14,363 nt of DNA from an uncultured Eubacteriales bacterium (GCA_900546615.1 URDJ01000055.1:1-14363), one strand, 5' to 3'; shown: positions 5,923 to 14,068, counted from the stretch's first letter. The notes: generated by a model from the letters alone, not told the origin. Numbers and translations: made by a program.

Positions 5923-6991
5923 GCTATATCCCCACGTGCGTGGGGTTAATGGTGATAACCGAGCCATCAGCGCCCACGAACTGCGGTTCATCCCCACGTG
6001 CGTGGGGTTAATGGACGCGAGCGGGGAGTGGTACTGGAACGGCGCCGGCTCATCCCCACGTACGTGGGGTTAATGGAGTCCACCTTGATGATCACGCTCG
6101 GCATCCACGGTTCATCCCCACGTGCGTGGGGTTAATTACATATACCGGCGGTACGGGAAGAACGTATCCGGTTCATCCCCACGGGCGTGGGGTTAATGAG
6201 ACCATCAGCTCCATGACGGCTATGAAGGGCGGTTCATCCCCACGTGCGTGGGGTTAATGGCGACGCCGAGACGATGATAGCGTATTACTGCGGTTCATCC
6301 CCACGTGCGTGGGGTTAATGCGAGCCTGCAGTCGAGATGCCGATGACGAGCGGTTCATCCCCACGTGCGTGGGGTTAATATCCGGCTCGGCCTCGCCCTC
6401 GAAGGAAACGTCGGTTCATCCCCACGTGCGTGGGGTTAATGATAGCAGATAACGCGGGCGGCGCGGTCGATGTCGGTTCATCCCCACGTGCGTGGGGTTA
6501 ATGGCTATGTAGCGCATACCCGCCGCCCGCTCGGCTGGTTCATCCCCACGTGCGTGGGGTTAATGGATCGAGCGTGCCGTATGCCTCACACATTTCCGGT
6601 TCATCCCCACGTGCGTGGGGTTAATTTGTCGGCCTCCGCGAGCGTGTATTCAGGTTTCGGTTCATCCCCACGTGCGTGGGGTTAATCATATGGCATAACT
6701 CCCTCCCATGCCGACCAACGGTTCATCCCCACGTGCGTGGGGTTAATGGCGCTTGCTCCTTTCTTCTTGCCGCATTGCTCGGTTCATCCCCACGTGCGTG
6801 GGGTTAATTGATATTGCTGGATTGTTGTTAGGTTCGAAACCGGTTCATCCCCACGTGCGTGGGGTTAATTACTGCAAAAGGATTACGACAGCGTTTGCGG
6901 GCGGTTCATCCCCACGTGCGTGGGGTTAATTCGTGAGGCTCCTGCGCCACGTCGTTCACGCGCGGTTCATCCCCACGTGCGTGGGGTTAAT
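5923..6991 (-). CRISPR. Type I-E CRISPR array, 18 repeats and 17 spacers
   Basis: Eighteen 28-bp repeats end at 5950, 6012, 6074, 6136, 6197, 6258, 6319, 6379, 6440, 6502, 6564, 6625, 6686, 6747, 6808, 6869, 6930 and 6991; spacers are 32-34 bp. Reading the minus strand, each repeat is ATTAA, a 6-bp stem CCCCAC/GTGGGG closed by a GCAC tetraloop, then GATGAACC. This is the I-E type, in which Cas6e cuts after GTGGGG and leaves an 8-base handle AUGAACCG. The handle orientation, the decayed repeat at 5923-5950 (3 mismatches, all in the handle part) and the AT-rich flank at 6992-7077 all put the leader on the right, so transcription is leftward. Newest spacers should be near 6963. Variant repeats are at 6047-6074 (two changes) and 6170-6197 (one). 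The array lies between cas6e and cas1. Confidence 0.99.
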
Positions 6992-7077
6992 ACTTGCAGA
7001 AAGTAAAAATAACAAAGAATACTTAAACTGTTTCGTGGGAAATGTTCTTCAAAGATTTCAAGTTTACTGTTCAGGTA
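6992..7077 (-). promoter_or_regulatory. CRISPR leader
   Basis: These 86 bases between the cas6e stop and the first (leader-end) repeat contain only 26 G or C, much more AT-rich than the flanks, as expected of a leader that carries integration signals. TTCAA occurs twice, 9 bp apart (in TTCAAAGATTTCAAG), and TTTC-GTGG-GAAA forms a small inverted repeat. No strong sigma-A promoter stands out: the best -10-like element on the minus strand (TATTCT) lacks a good -35. The array may therefore depend on read-through from cas6e, or on a weak promoter that I cannot identify. Confidence 0.8.
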
Positions 7078-7692
7078 TCAGTGCGTCAGCAAAAGCATTC
7101 CGAGCCCGTATGCCTTTCCGGGGCCAAGTCCGGAGGAGACCACTCTGCGAAATAGAGCGGCGTCCGTTACCTGTAATGTTCCCTGGTAATGATAGTTGTC
7201 AATATACAGCCGCCCGCCGTTTTCGGCAGGGTGATGTCCTGTCTGCTGAGAGGATCCAAGCTCGCGCACAGTCATTACAGCAAAGCCGTTTTGCATGGCT
7301 TTATGCCGCAGCCAGTCTGTGCGCTCATCAGGCGTGCGCAATATGCGGCGCCTGCTGTTTTTTATACCTTCGACGGCGACTTTTTTGCTTGGACACGCGA
7401 GCAAGTCAAAGTTCCATCTTTGTCCTTCAGAAAGGCTTTCCAGCCAAGGACCCATGTCGCGTTCACCGGCAAACTTCATCCCGAGCGTGAGCCGGTCACT
7501 CTTCAGCGGAGCGGATGAGTATATGTAGACAGCTATGGCTCCCTGATCGCTGCGCAGGCGATAGAGCACATTCGCAGAGGCGCGGTCCGTATCGAACAGG
7601 CCCATTATCAGTCTGTGCATCTGCTGGCAATCTCCGAGTGCCCGCTGGATGCTGCGGTCTGCCAAGGACAAGGTGATTTTAGTCAGGTACAC
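7078..7692 (-). CDS. cas6e: CRISPR RNA endonuclease Cas6e (Cse3/CasE)
   Basis: Cas6e cuts pre-crRNA at the 3' base of the repeat hairpin and stays bound to the crRNA 3' end as the head of Cascade. The 204-residue protein starts YLTKITLSL like other members, has a histidine at position 26 (DCQQMHRLIMGLF), equivalent to the catalytic His26 of the Thermus enzyme, and ends with the glycine-rich loop GLGPGKAYGLGML (188-200) of the second ferredoxin fold. The start is GTG 7692, with GGAGG 6 bases ahead; an earlier in-frame ATG lies inside cas5e and codes nothing family-like. It begins one base after the cas5e stop. The leader follows immediately, so its own mRNA may continue into the array that it processes. 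Confidence 0.95.
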   Translation of the reverse strand: MYLTKITLSLADRSIQRALGDCQQMHRLIMGLFDTDRASANVLYRLRSDQGAIAVYIYSSAPLKSDRLTLGMKFAGERDMGPWLESLSEGQRWNFDLLACPSKKVAVEGIKNSRRRILRTPDERTDWLRHKAMQNGFAVMTVRELGSSQQTGHHPAENGGRLYIDNYHYQGTLQVTDAALFRRVVSSGLGPGKAYGLGMLLLTH

Positions 7693-7693
7693 G

Positions 7694-8362
7694 CTATGCC
7701 TCCTTCCTAATGACGCCGGTATACACAGTGCGCTTGGAAAAATTCCTGTCTGCGCTGGACAAAAGGTCGGAACGTGTGTAGCTTGAGGCCCCGGGCATCG
7801 GGAAGTCACTTTCATAGCGGATGTATTCACCGGCAGCACTTCTCTCGCAAAGAGGGAAGCGGGTCAGGGCATCGGCCAGGCTCAAATAGTCTTCAGTGAC
7901 ACATTCCAGCACCGGCCTTGACGGGACGCAGCTTTTCCGCCCCAAATAAATCGGCCATTTGGGGCTTTTCAGCGAATCGATTATCGGCCTTATCCACTCG
8001 GGGGACGGCTCGATCAGCGCCAGGAAGGAAGCGTCCTCCAGAAAACAGCGGTGCGATACGATTGTAGAGGCGCTTTGCGGCCGCTTGCCGCCAGCCGTGT
8101 ACAGTGGATTTCCCATCACGGTGTTGAAATCTATGATCCTGGTACCAGGCCTGTCTGCTCTGACAGCCATCTGAAACGACCGCGTCAAATCGACGACCTT
8201 CTCGTTTTCTCTGCTGAGACCCATTGCGCAGGCAATCAATCCTACAACGCCCGACTTTGTCGGGAAGTTGCCGCTGTCCCGCTCATCCCATTTGGAATGG
8301 TCTCCCCAGGACTGGAGCGCACCTTCAAGCCTGAGGGCTATGATTGGAGTTTTATCCGCCAT
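7694..8362 (-). CDS. cas5e: Cascade subunit Cas5e (CasD)
   Basis: Cas5e holds the 5' handle of the crRNA at the foot of Cascade. The 222-residue protein shows the family N-terminus: ALRLEGALQSWG (9-20) followed by GNFPTKSGVVGLIACAMG (31-48), closely paralleling E. coli LRLAGPMQAWG and RFPTRSGLLGLL. The start ATG 8362 has GGAGTG upstream and lies 4 bases after the cas7e stop; an upstream in-frame ATG at 8395 lies inside cas7e and was not chosen. The length is normal for I-E (E. coli 224). It lies between cas7e and cas6e in the standard I-E order. Confidence 0.95.
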   Translation of the reverse strand: MADKTPIIALRLEGALQSWGDHSKWDERDSGNFPTKSGVVGLIACAMGLSRENEKVVDLTRSFQMAVRADRPGTRIIDFNTVMGNPLYTAGGKRPQSASTIVSHRCFLEDASFLALIEPSPEWIRPIIDSLKSPKWPIYLGRKSCVPSRPVLECVTEDYLSLADALTRFPLCERSAAGEYIRYESDFPMPGASSYTRSDLLSSADRNFSKRTVYTGVIRKEA

Positions 8363-8366
8363 TTTT

Positions 8367-9509
8367 TCACTCCAGTGTTGCCGCCAAAGCGTCAAGCAGC
8401 CCAGGCAATGTTTCGCAGATCTCCGTCTCGCCAGCGGGGCTTATGTCACCGGCGGCCGCAGACAGCCAAAGACGCTTGTCCACTTTCAGGCCGAATGTAT
8501 GCTGCATGTTGTCATCCTCTTTGCAAAGGCACTGTATGCTGCCTCGGATCAGGTCATAGTCGTTCTCGGGCGCCGGCCTCACGGGCTTTGCGAATGCGTT
8601 TACAAGGCTGACGGGCACTTTTTCGCTCTTGCATTCGACGAGTATTGCGCTGGGCAGGACATTCCCTGCGAAGCTGTTCTGCTTGCCGGAAGGGTTGGTG
8701 AGCGCCATCGTGCGCACGAGCGCCGGGACGGCATTCCTTATCAGCTCTTCGCTGTCCGGCGTATATTTGAGATTTTCGTGCAGTATGTCCGTGTCGAGAG
8801 AGGCATAAATATAATAGCAGGAGGAATTGTAGTCTGTGTCATCTATCATTCCTGCACCGGAATCTTCTACTGTATCTCCAGAAATCAAATCGTCCATGGC
8901 GGTAAAGTAGTCGGATTCCATATTGAGCTTGTTTGTAGATATGGCATGGGCGACCTGCATGGCGGCCTCTACGTCGCGGAATGCGTTGGAAGTGACCATT
9001 CTTCCGAAGAGCGCCATGTCGAGGGTGATAGGCCGAACGTCCGCGCCCTTGATGGCGTCCTGAAGATCTTTGGCCTTCAGAGCTTTCACTTCTTTTACGG
9101 AGCTGCAAGCATCGAGCAGCTCTTTCACGGACGCTGCCACGGCGTCTATGTCTTCGGGCGCATAAAAAATCACCTGCGCCGTTATGCTTCCCTTGCTGTT
9201 CTCCTTGCCATCCTTGTTTCCAAAGCCGGATAGTTTGGGCAGAAGTATGTCGACATATTCTTGGGAGACGTCCATATCGATCAGCTTTGCGCCTACCAAC
9301 TCCGGCAGTTTTCTCGTGCGTATGCCCAGGTTTTCTGCGCCGATTGCCGAGGAAAACATGGCCGAGGTCCTCCAGCTTCGCTTTAGGCACTGGCTTGAAA
9401 TGCGCCCGCGCGTTGTACCGGCGAAGGTGCAGGATTTGGGCGCGCCCGATTCATCCCGATTGAGATTCACCGGAGGGTAGTTCTTCAACATATGGATCTC
9501 GTACAGCAT
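8367..9509 (-). CDS. cas7e: Cascade backbone subunit Cas7e (Cse4/CasC)
   Basis: Cas7e forms the six-copy backbone that coats the crRNA spacer. The 380-residue protein has the family landmarks: NLNRDE (15-20), GRISSQCLKRSWR (35-47), MALFGRMVTS (165-174) and QVAHAISTNKL followed by DYFTAMDDL (185-208), each aligning by eye with E. coli Cas7e. The start is ATG 9509, two bases after the cas11e stop, with AAGGAG ahead; the longer open frame starting at 9605 lies inside cas11e and is not family sequence. E. coli Cas7e has 363 residues, so the length is ordinary. I see no disrupted motif. Confidence 0.95.
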   Translation of the reverse strand: MLYEIHMLKNYPPVNLNRDESGAPKSCTFAGTTRGRISSQCLKRSWRTSAMFSSAIGAENLGIRTRKLPELVGAKLIDMDVSQEYVDILLPKLSGFGNKDGKENSKGSITAQVIFYAPEDIDAVAASVKELLDACSSVKEVKALKAKDLQDAIKGADVRPITLDMALFGRMVTSNAFRDVEAAMQVAHAISTNKLNMESDYFTAMDDLISGDTVEDSGAGMIDDTDYNSSCYYIYASLDTDILHENLKYTPDSEELIRNAVPALVRTMALTNPSGKQNSFAGNVLPSAILVECKSEKVPVSLVNAFAKPVRPAPENDYDLIRGSIQCLCKEDDNMQHTFGLKVDKRLWLSAAAGDISPAGETEICETLPGLLDALAATLE

Positions 9510-9511
9510 TT

Positions 9512-10033
9512 TTATTCTCCTTCCTTGCTCTCTTCGTCTGCGTTCGGCGCTGCATACATAGCCTTGGCCCATTTGCGCTGAACGCTTTGACTGTCTGAAT
9601 TCCAACCAATAAGATCTCTCAGTAGGTCTGCGCAGTCTATTGCTAGGCCTTTTGATTTAATCAGCCTTGCGAGCCTTGACAGCTTGGTAAGCATATATCC
9701 GTCGATGTCCCATTTCAGATCCAGCAGGCTTTCAAGCCTGTGCGCCGTACTTTCTGAGACATCCGGATCAGTACCGAGCCTGTATAAAGTCTGCCTAATG
9801 CTAATCCTTTCAGTTGTATCGGTGCTCCACAGACAATGCAGGCAGCCAGCGGCAAACCATCTTCCTTCCTGCCACTGCGGCACTGAATACGGCATACACT
9901 TGTAAAATACACGTATTGCTCTGCCGTCTGCCTTTTCGAGCATATTTCCTGCATCGCGTTTCAATGCCGTCCGCTCACCGGGAGGAAGCGTATCGAGTGC
10001 ATCGAAGTATGTTCTGATTGTCTCGTCATTCAT
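9512..10033 (-). CDS. cas11e: Cascade small subunit Cas11e (Cse2/CasB)
   Basis: Two copies of Cse2 form the belly of Cascade and stabilise the displaced DNA strand. The 173-residue product is strongly helical and basic, with RALRR-like elements replaced by ERTALKRDAGN (20-30), the characteristic FYKCMP (43-48) and WQEGRWFAAGCLHCLW (54-69). E. coli Cse2 has 160 residues. Cse2 is the least conserved Cascade subunit, and the call rests partly on position between cas8e and cas7e. Its ATG lies within the last codons of cas8e (8-base overlap), with AGGAGG upstream, implying coupled translation. Confidence 0.9.
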   Translation of the reverse strand: MNDETIRTYFDALDTLPPGERTALKRDAGNMLEKADGRAIRVFYKCMPYSVPQWQEGRWFAAGCLHCLWSTDTTERISIRQTLYRLGTDPDVSESTAHRLESLLDLKWDIDGYMLTKLSRLARLIKSKGLAIDCADLLRDLIGWNSDSQSVQRKWAKAMYAAPNADEESKEGE

Positions 10034-11465
10034 TTTCCCATTTCCTCCTTACAGCTTTTGCGGCTTTATTCAGTTCCTTTTGCCTGAGTTCTGCGGTCTC
10101 GAGCATAGTTCGGCCTCTCAGCACCAGTTCTCCGAGCTTTTCTGCCGTGCACGAATATGCTTTGCTCAGCAGTTTCTCTTCAGACTCCAGCAGCAGCGAC
10201 CGAATGTCAGCACCGCCGCACAGGGTCTCAAGAAGCTCAAAAAGCAGGTTCTCACTTGTGCTGTTGAAATCCGCGATTGCTTCCCTGCGGCTGTTCTCCG
10301 GCACCTCCCGATGTGCCAGAGCCAAACGCACAGATTTTGAAATACTCTTTGCGGAGGACACATAGAGGCGTATAAACTCCTCAGCTGTTTCACTGCCGAT
10401 TATTCCGACAGGCAAATGCAGGTCGCTTCGGGAAGACTGTAAATAGCTCGCCTGATTTGTGGCCACCCCGTACAGGGTCATGTCTACTACGCCGCCTGTA
10501 TGGAACCGAACATAATTTGTAAGCACCTGAGGGGCACATTCGTTTCTGGTGCTTATGAGGCTGGCAAGATTCTGCCAAATTGCAAATTCCGTGGTCGGTT
10601 TGCAGTTGAACCGGCCTTTTTCGTTGACGTTGTAAATGACATGAGGGTCAAACCAATTGGACGGATTCACATAATTCATACCCTGACTAAGATATATACT
10701 GGAAACACGCCCATCCTCGTCAGGAATGAGGTGAATGCGTCTGGCAGGGAAAAGCATTCCATACAGCCAGGATGTCTGCGCGACATCCTTTTTGCTTTCT
10801 ACAATTTCGCTGTTGCGCCAGGCAACGGGAGGATCGTCAAACTTCACCCTTGTTTCGTCAATGCTGACCATGTTCAGTACGAGCGTCTCAAACAGGTTTT
10901 TCCCGTTTATCAGGGTGAACCACGGCGGGGCGCCGTTGACATTGGACGGATAGCCCTGAGCAGCGGAAGTGCAGAAAATCTGGGCAGAGAGCAACATCCG
11001 CATAGACTTGGCCGGTGAATAACTTTCACTTTTTGCAAGATGGTCGAAATGTATGTGATTATTGCCGCTGGGCACGGTGTAGTCCAATGCAGCCACCGGC
11101 TTTGTTTCCTTATCCCATCTTGCTGACACCTCCGTCTGCATAAACGGCCTTGTGTCATCAAAAAGGTCAAAGCTTACGCCTTCGGAGATGCATTGCTCTA
11201 CATATGCGCACACTCTGTCCATGTCAAAATGGCCGACGTCCAGGAGAGCTTCAATATCTTCCAGCTCGTCCGGGCGCAACGCATCCATCAGGAAAACGAT
11301 GAGAAACCTGAATGTACTGTATTCCACCATGGGCGAGGCGTCGCTTATTGACCTCAGCTCATGGGCGTGTTCGAGCGTCTCAAGAATTCCCCGCTCAACA
11401 CAGACTCCGTCTGTCCCCATGAGAGGGATCCACGGATCATAGAGGACGTTAAAGCTGCAGTTCAT
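10026..11465 (-). CDS. cas8e: Cascade large subunit Cas8e (Cse1/CasA)
   Basis: Cse1 reads the PAM, starts target-strand opening and recruits Cas3. The 479-residue protein (E. coli 502) begins SFNVLYDPWIPLMG, the conserved Cse1 opening, and continues with GILETLEHAHELRSI and EYSTFRFLIVFLMDAL, both typical of its N-terminal domain. A four-helix-bundle-like C-terminal portion is visible as helical, charged sequence from about residue 370. Specific PAM-sensing loop residues cannot be assigned without an alignment. ATG 11465 has AGGAGG 6 bases ahead and overlaps the end of cas3 by 17 bases. Confidence 0.93.
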   Translation of the reverse strand: MNCSFNVLYDPWIPLMGTDGVCVERGILETLEHAHELRSISDASPMVEYSTFRFLIVFLMDALRPDELEDIEALLDVGHFDMDRVCAYVEQCISEGVSFDLFDDTRPFMQTEVSARWDKETKPVAALDYTVPSGNNHIHFDHLAKSESYSPAKSMRMLLSAQIFCTSAAQGYPSNVNGAPPWFTLINGKNLFETLVLNMVSIDETRVKFDDPPVAWRNSEIVESKKDVAQTSWLYGMLFPARRIHLIPDEDGRVSSIYLSQGMNYVNPSNWFDPHVIYNVNEKGRFNCKPTTEFAIWQNLASLISTRNECAPQVLTNYVRFHTGGVVDMTLYGVATNQASYLQSSRSDLHLPVGIIGSETAEEFIRLYVSSAKSISKSVRLALAHREVPENSRREAIADFNSTSENLLFELLETLCGGADIRSLLLESEEKLLSKAYSCTAEKLGELVLRGRTMLETAELRQKELNKAAKAVRRKWENE

Positions 11466-14037
11466 CTTTTTCCTCCTTTACAAAGACAGCTCCAAGCTCA
11501 TCGTCAAGGATCAACCGTCTTCCGCCATTGAAGCTGCGGTACAGCCGACTTTTTTCATCGACATCGGCGAGATATATGCGCAGGCCGCTCAAAATGCCTC
11601 GCCCATCTATACACTCCCGTTCAGGAACTTCGCCGAGCAGCCTGAGCCCTGCCGCCACACTTGCGAGCATGAGTTCTCTCGCCTCCCAGCACGAAACATC
11701 GGACAGCAGATAGCCGGAGCCATGCTTCCTGGCGCGAGCTGCTACGACGCTGTATTTACTTTCGGGTAAGAGCACTATGCGCATAGACGCCTCTCCAAGA
11801 CGTGTTTTTACCGACAAATAGCTCAAGTCTTCCGTATCATCGAACAAAACATCATCAGGAACGTTTACCGGTGTATATCCCTTATCAGGCGGTGAAATTT
11901 CATATTGAATACTGGATGCTGCCTTTACTTCATTGTCCATCAGATGCTCCATCCACTTAGAAATGCTTCCATCGTCTGCTTCTGAAGGGTCGTAGCCCGC
12001 CGCCACCAGTCCCGGCATATCCTCCGGTATATTAACGTGGTCGCGTTCTGAGATCAGCCGAAGGCTGCTGTCAAGGAGGCATTCCGGATAGACAAAAGCA
12101 TTGTCTCCATAAGCCCCTGATTTTTCAGGCGTCAAAACAACAAGCCTTGGTTCTGACAACTTGTCAGGCCTTGACACGCATTCGTGTCGGTGGATTCTAC
12201 CAGCTCGCTGTAACAGCAAGTCTATCGGTGCTATTGCGCTGTAAATACCGTCAAAGTCCACGTCGAGCGATTGCTCTACCACCTGTGTTGCAACCAATAT
12301 GGCTTTTTGCGGACGGTGAGACTTGTCTTTCCCGAACAATTTTATACACTCCTGCTCTATCTCGGTTCGCCGGTTTACCGGAAACCTTGCATGAAACAGA
12401 AGCAATGTTCCGTCAAAGCCTGAGGCTTTAATTGATAAATAGACCTTCTGCGCAGCGGCTATGGTATTCATTAACACACAAAGGCAGCCGCCTTCTGAAA
12501 CGTTTGCGGTGGTTGTGGCAGCTATGGTATCTGCTGAGCCGAGAGCGGGCAATACGTCCACTTTCAGTCTCCAGCTTTTTGCACTTGATTTGATTTTCCG
12601 GACGGTGACTTTTCCGTTTTCTGAAACGGACGTTATAGCGGGATATGCCTGAGGCGTTTGTTCGTCTGTGAATGCTGACAGAACCTGGCTTTTTTTGTCA
12701 GGAGGCAGTGTCGCAGAAAGCATAACTACCGGAATTTCCAGGGCCCGGCACCACCGCAGCAACAGCGTGATTATTTCGCTCATATAGACGTCGTAGGAAT
12801 GCAGTTCATCTATTACAAGGGCTTTGCCCGACAAACCCAATAAACGCAGGACAGAGAATTTTGCCATAAGCACTGCCAGCATTACCTGGTCCACAGTGCC
12901 AACGGCAAACTGGCCAAGCATTCCTCGTCTTGCTGGCTGCAGCCAGCTTGCGGCGAAATTGGATTCTTCACTGTCTATATGTGAAGCTGCGTTGTCTGTA
13001 AGCCAGGCTGTGCCGTGCAGGAGCCTCACCTTTTCTTGCATTGAGTGCTTTTTCAGCAGCGATCTCATGCGCTCTACCATCTGATTGGAGGTGGCGGCTG
13101 TCGGCATGGCAACATAAAGCCCGCTTTTACCCCATGTTTTCGCCAAGGTCAACGCTGCATAAACGCCCGCTTCGGTTTTTCCCTCTCCCATTGGCGCCTC
13201 TATCAGCATGGCCGATATGCGCTCATCAGCATCGGACAACACAGCTTCTGTCTCACGTTGGAGGTCCCGCATACCATTTCGAGGGATTTCTGTCCAAACC
13301 TCAGGGAAACTTTCTCCGAGGTTAAAGACAGCATTTTTCAAGCCGCTATCCTCCATGAAGCGTCTGGCTTTGAGACGAATTTGTGGTATGCTGTCCTCTC
13401 CCTGCACCCAGCTTTCCGCGTCTGCGAATTCATTGCCCGAGGCGATCCAGTCTGCGAGCACTACTGTGCCAAGAAATAAAGCTCCGACCGCCCCTTTGAA
13501 TTCTCTGTCCGGCGTCGGAAGCGCAACTGATTCTGAATTTAGAAAAACTCTTCGCATATACAGTTCAAACTCGTCTTGAAGAGTATTCCATTCTTCACCG
13601 CCCAATCTGCCGGGTAGCCCCGAACGACCCTGATGGTGAGCTGACAGGACTTTGGAATAGAAAGAAATGGATTTATTTGTACAGTTGTTTTGTGTCCAAA
13701 TACGGGATAAAACTCTGCTTGTTGTTTTCTCGTGCCTTACGTTACCGGGAAGCTCGGGTAAGAGCTCATAGCTGCGCAAAATCGCCGACATTTCAGGCCA
13801 TGACGCTTGAAAATGAGCTTCTATTTTGCCTATGTCGTGCAGCGAGGCGATATAAGCCAATATACTTTCCAGAAACTCTTCAGCACAGCCGAGAGCAGCA
13901 GAAAGTTCTTCCCTCGCACCGTGCGTAAGCATCCCGCAGAATAGCTCCTGCGAAATTGTTCCAGTAACGATGCCGTGTGTCAGCACCGACTGAAACGGTT
14001 CGGTCTTGGCCCATATTTGTTTAAGCGGAATTCCCAT
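11449..14037 (-). CDS. cas3: CRISPR nuclease-helicase Cas3, type I
   Basis: Cas3 is recruited to target-bound Cascade, nicks the displaced strand and degrades DNA while translocating 3' to 5'. The 862-residue protein has an N-terminal HD nuclease domain (H21, HDIGK at 67-71, HH at 134-135, D196 in LADWIAS) and an SF2 helicase: Walker A APMGEGKTEA (281-290), DELH box (410-413), SAT (441-443), VATQVVEQSLDVDFDG (582-597) and motif VI QRAGRIHRH (610-618). A C-terminal accessory domain follows. All catalytic motifs are present, so both activities look intact. The HD and helicase parts are fused as in standard I-E. ATG 14037 has GAGGTG just upstream. It is the first gene of the operon and overlaps cas8e by 17 bases. 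Confidence 0.97.
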   Translation of the reverse strand: MGIPLKQIWAKTEPFQSVLTHGIVTGTISQELFCGMLTHGAREELSAALGCAEEFLESILAYIASLHDIGKIEAHFQASWPEMSAILRSYELLPELPGNVRHEKTTSRVLSRIWTQNNCTNKSISFYSKVLSAHHQGRSGLPGRLGGEEWNTLQDEFELYMRRVFLNSESVALPTPDREFKGAVGALFLGTVVLADWIASGNEFADAESWVQGEDSIPQIRLKARRFMEDSGLKNAVFNLGESFPEVWTEIPRNGMRDLQRETEAVLSDADERISAMLIEAPMGEGKTEAGVYAALTLAKTWGKSGLYVAMPTAATSNQMVERMRSLLKKHSMQEKVRLLHGTAWLTDNAASHIDSEESNFAASWLQPARRGMLGQFAVGTVDQVMLAVLMAKFSVLRLLGLSGKALVIDELHSYDVYMSEIITLLLRWCRALEIPVVMLSATLPPDKKSQVLSAFTDEQTPQAYPAITSVSENGKVTVRKIKSSAKSWRLKVDVLPALGSADTIAATTTANVSEGGCLCVLMNTIAAAQKVYLSIKASGFDGTLLLFHARFPVNRRTEIEQECIKLFGKDKSHRPQKAILVATQVVEQSLDVDFDGIYSAIAPIDLLLQRAGRIHRHECVSRPDKLSEPRLVVLTPEKSGAYGDNAFVYPECLLDSSLRLISERDHVNIPEDMPGLVAAGYDPSEADDGSISKWMEHLMDNEVKAASSIQYEISPPDKGYTPVNVPDDVLFDDTEDLSYLSVKTRLGEASMRIVLLPESKYSVVAARARKHGSGYLLSDVSCWEARELMLASVAAGLRLLGEVPERECIDGRGILSGLRIYLADVDEKSRLYRSFNGGRRLILDDELGAVFVKEEKDELQL

Positions 14038-14068
14038 CGCGCACCTCAGACCACAAATTTACATCTAT

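Noticed and set aside
5875..5997. N-terminal extension of Cas1 back into the array (ATG at 5997)
   Set aside because: These 41 codons are repeat and spacer sequence. Cas1 family similarity begins at the GTG at 5874, which has its own ribosome binding site.
6470..6685. Plus-strand open frames through the CRISPR array with repeated peptide units such as VHPHVRGVN
   Set aside because: The repeated peptide is only the translation of CRISPR repeats; there is no ribosome site and the array is transcribed on the other strand.
8268..9233. 321-codon plus-strand open frame opposite cas7e
   Set aside because: Antisense to a conserved Cascade gene; no domain and no ribosome site.
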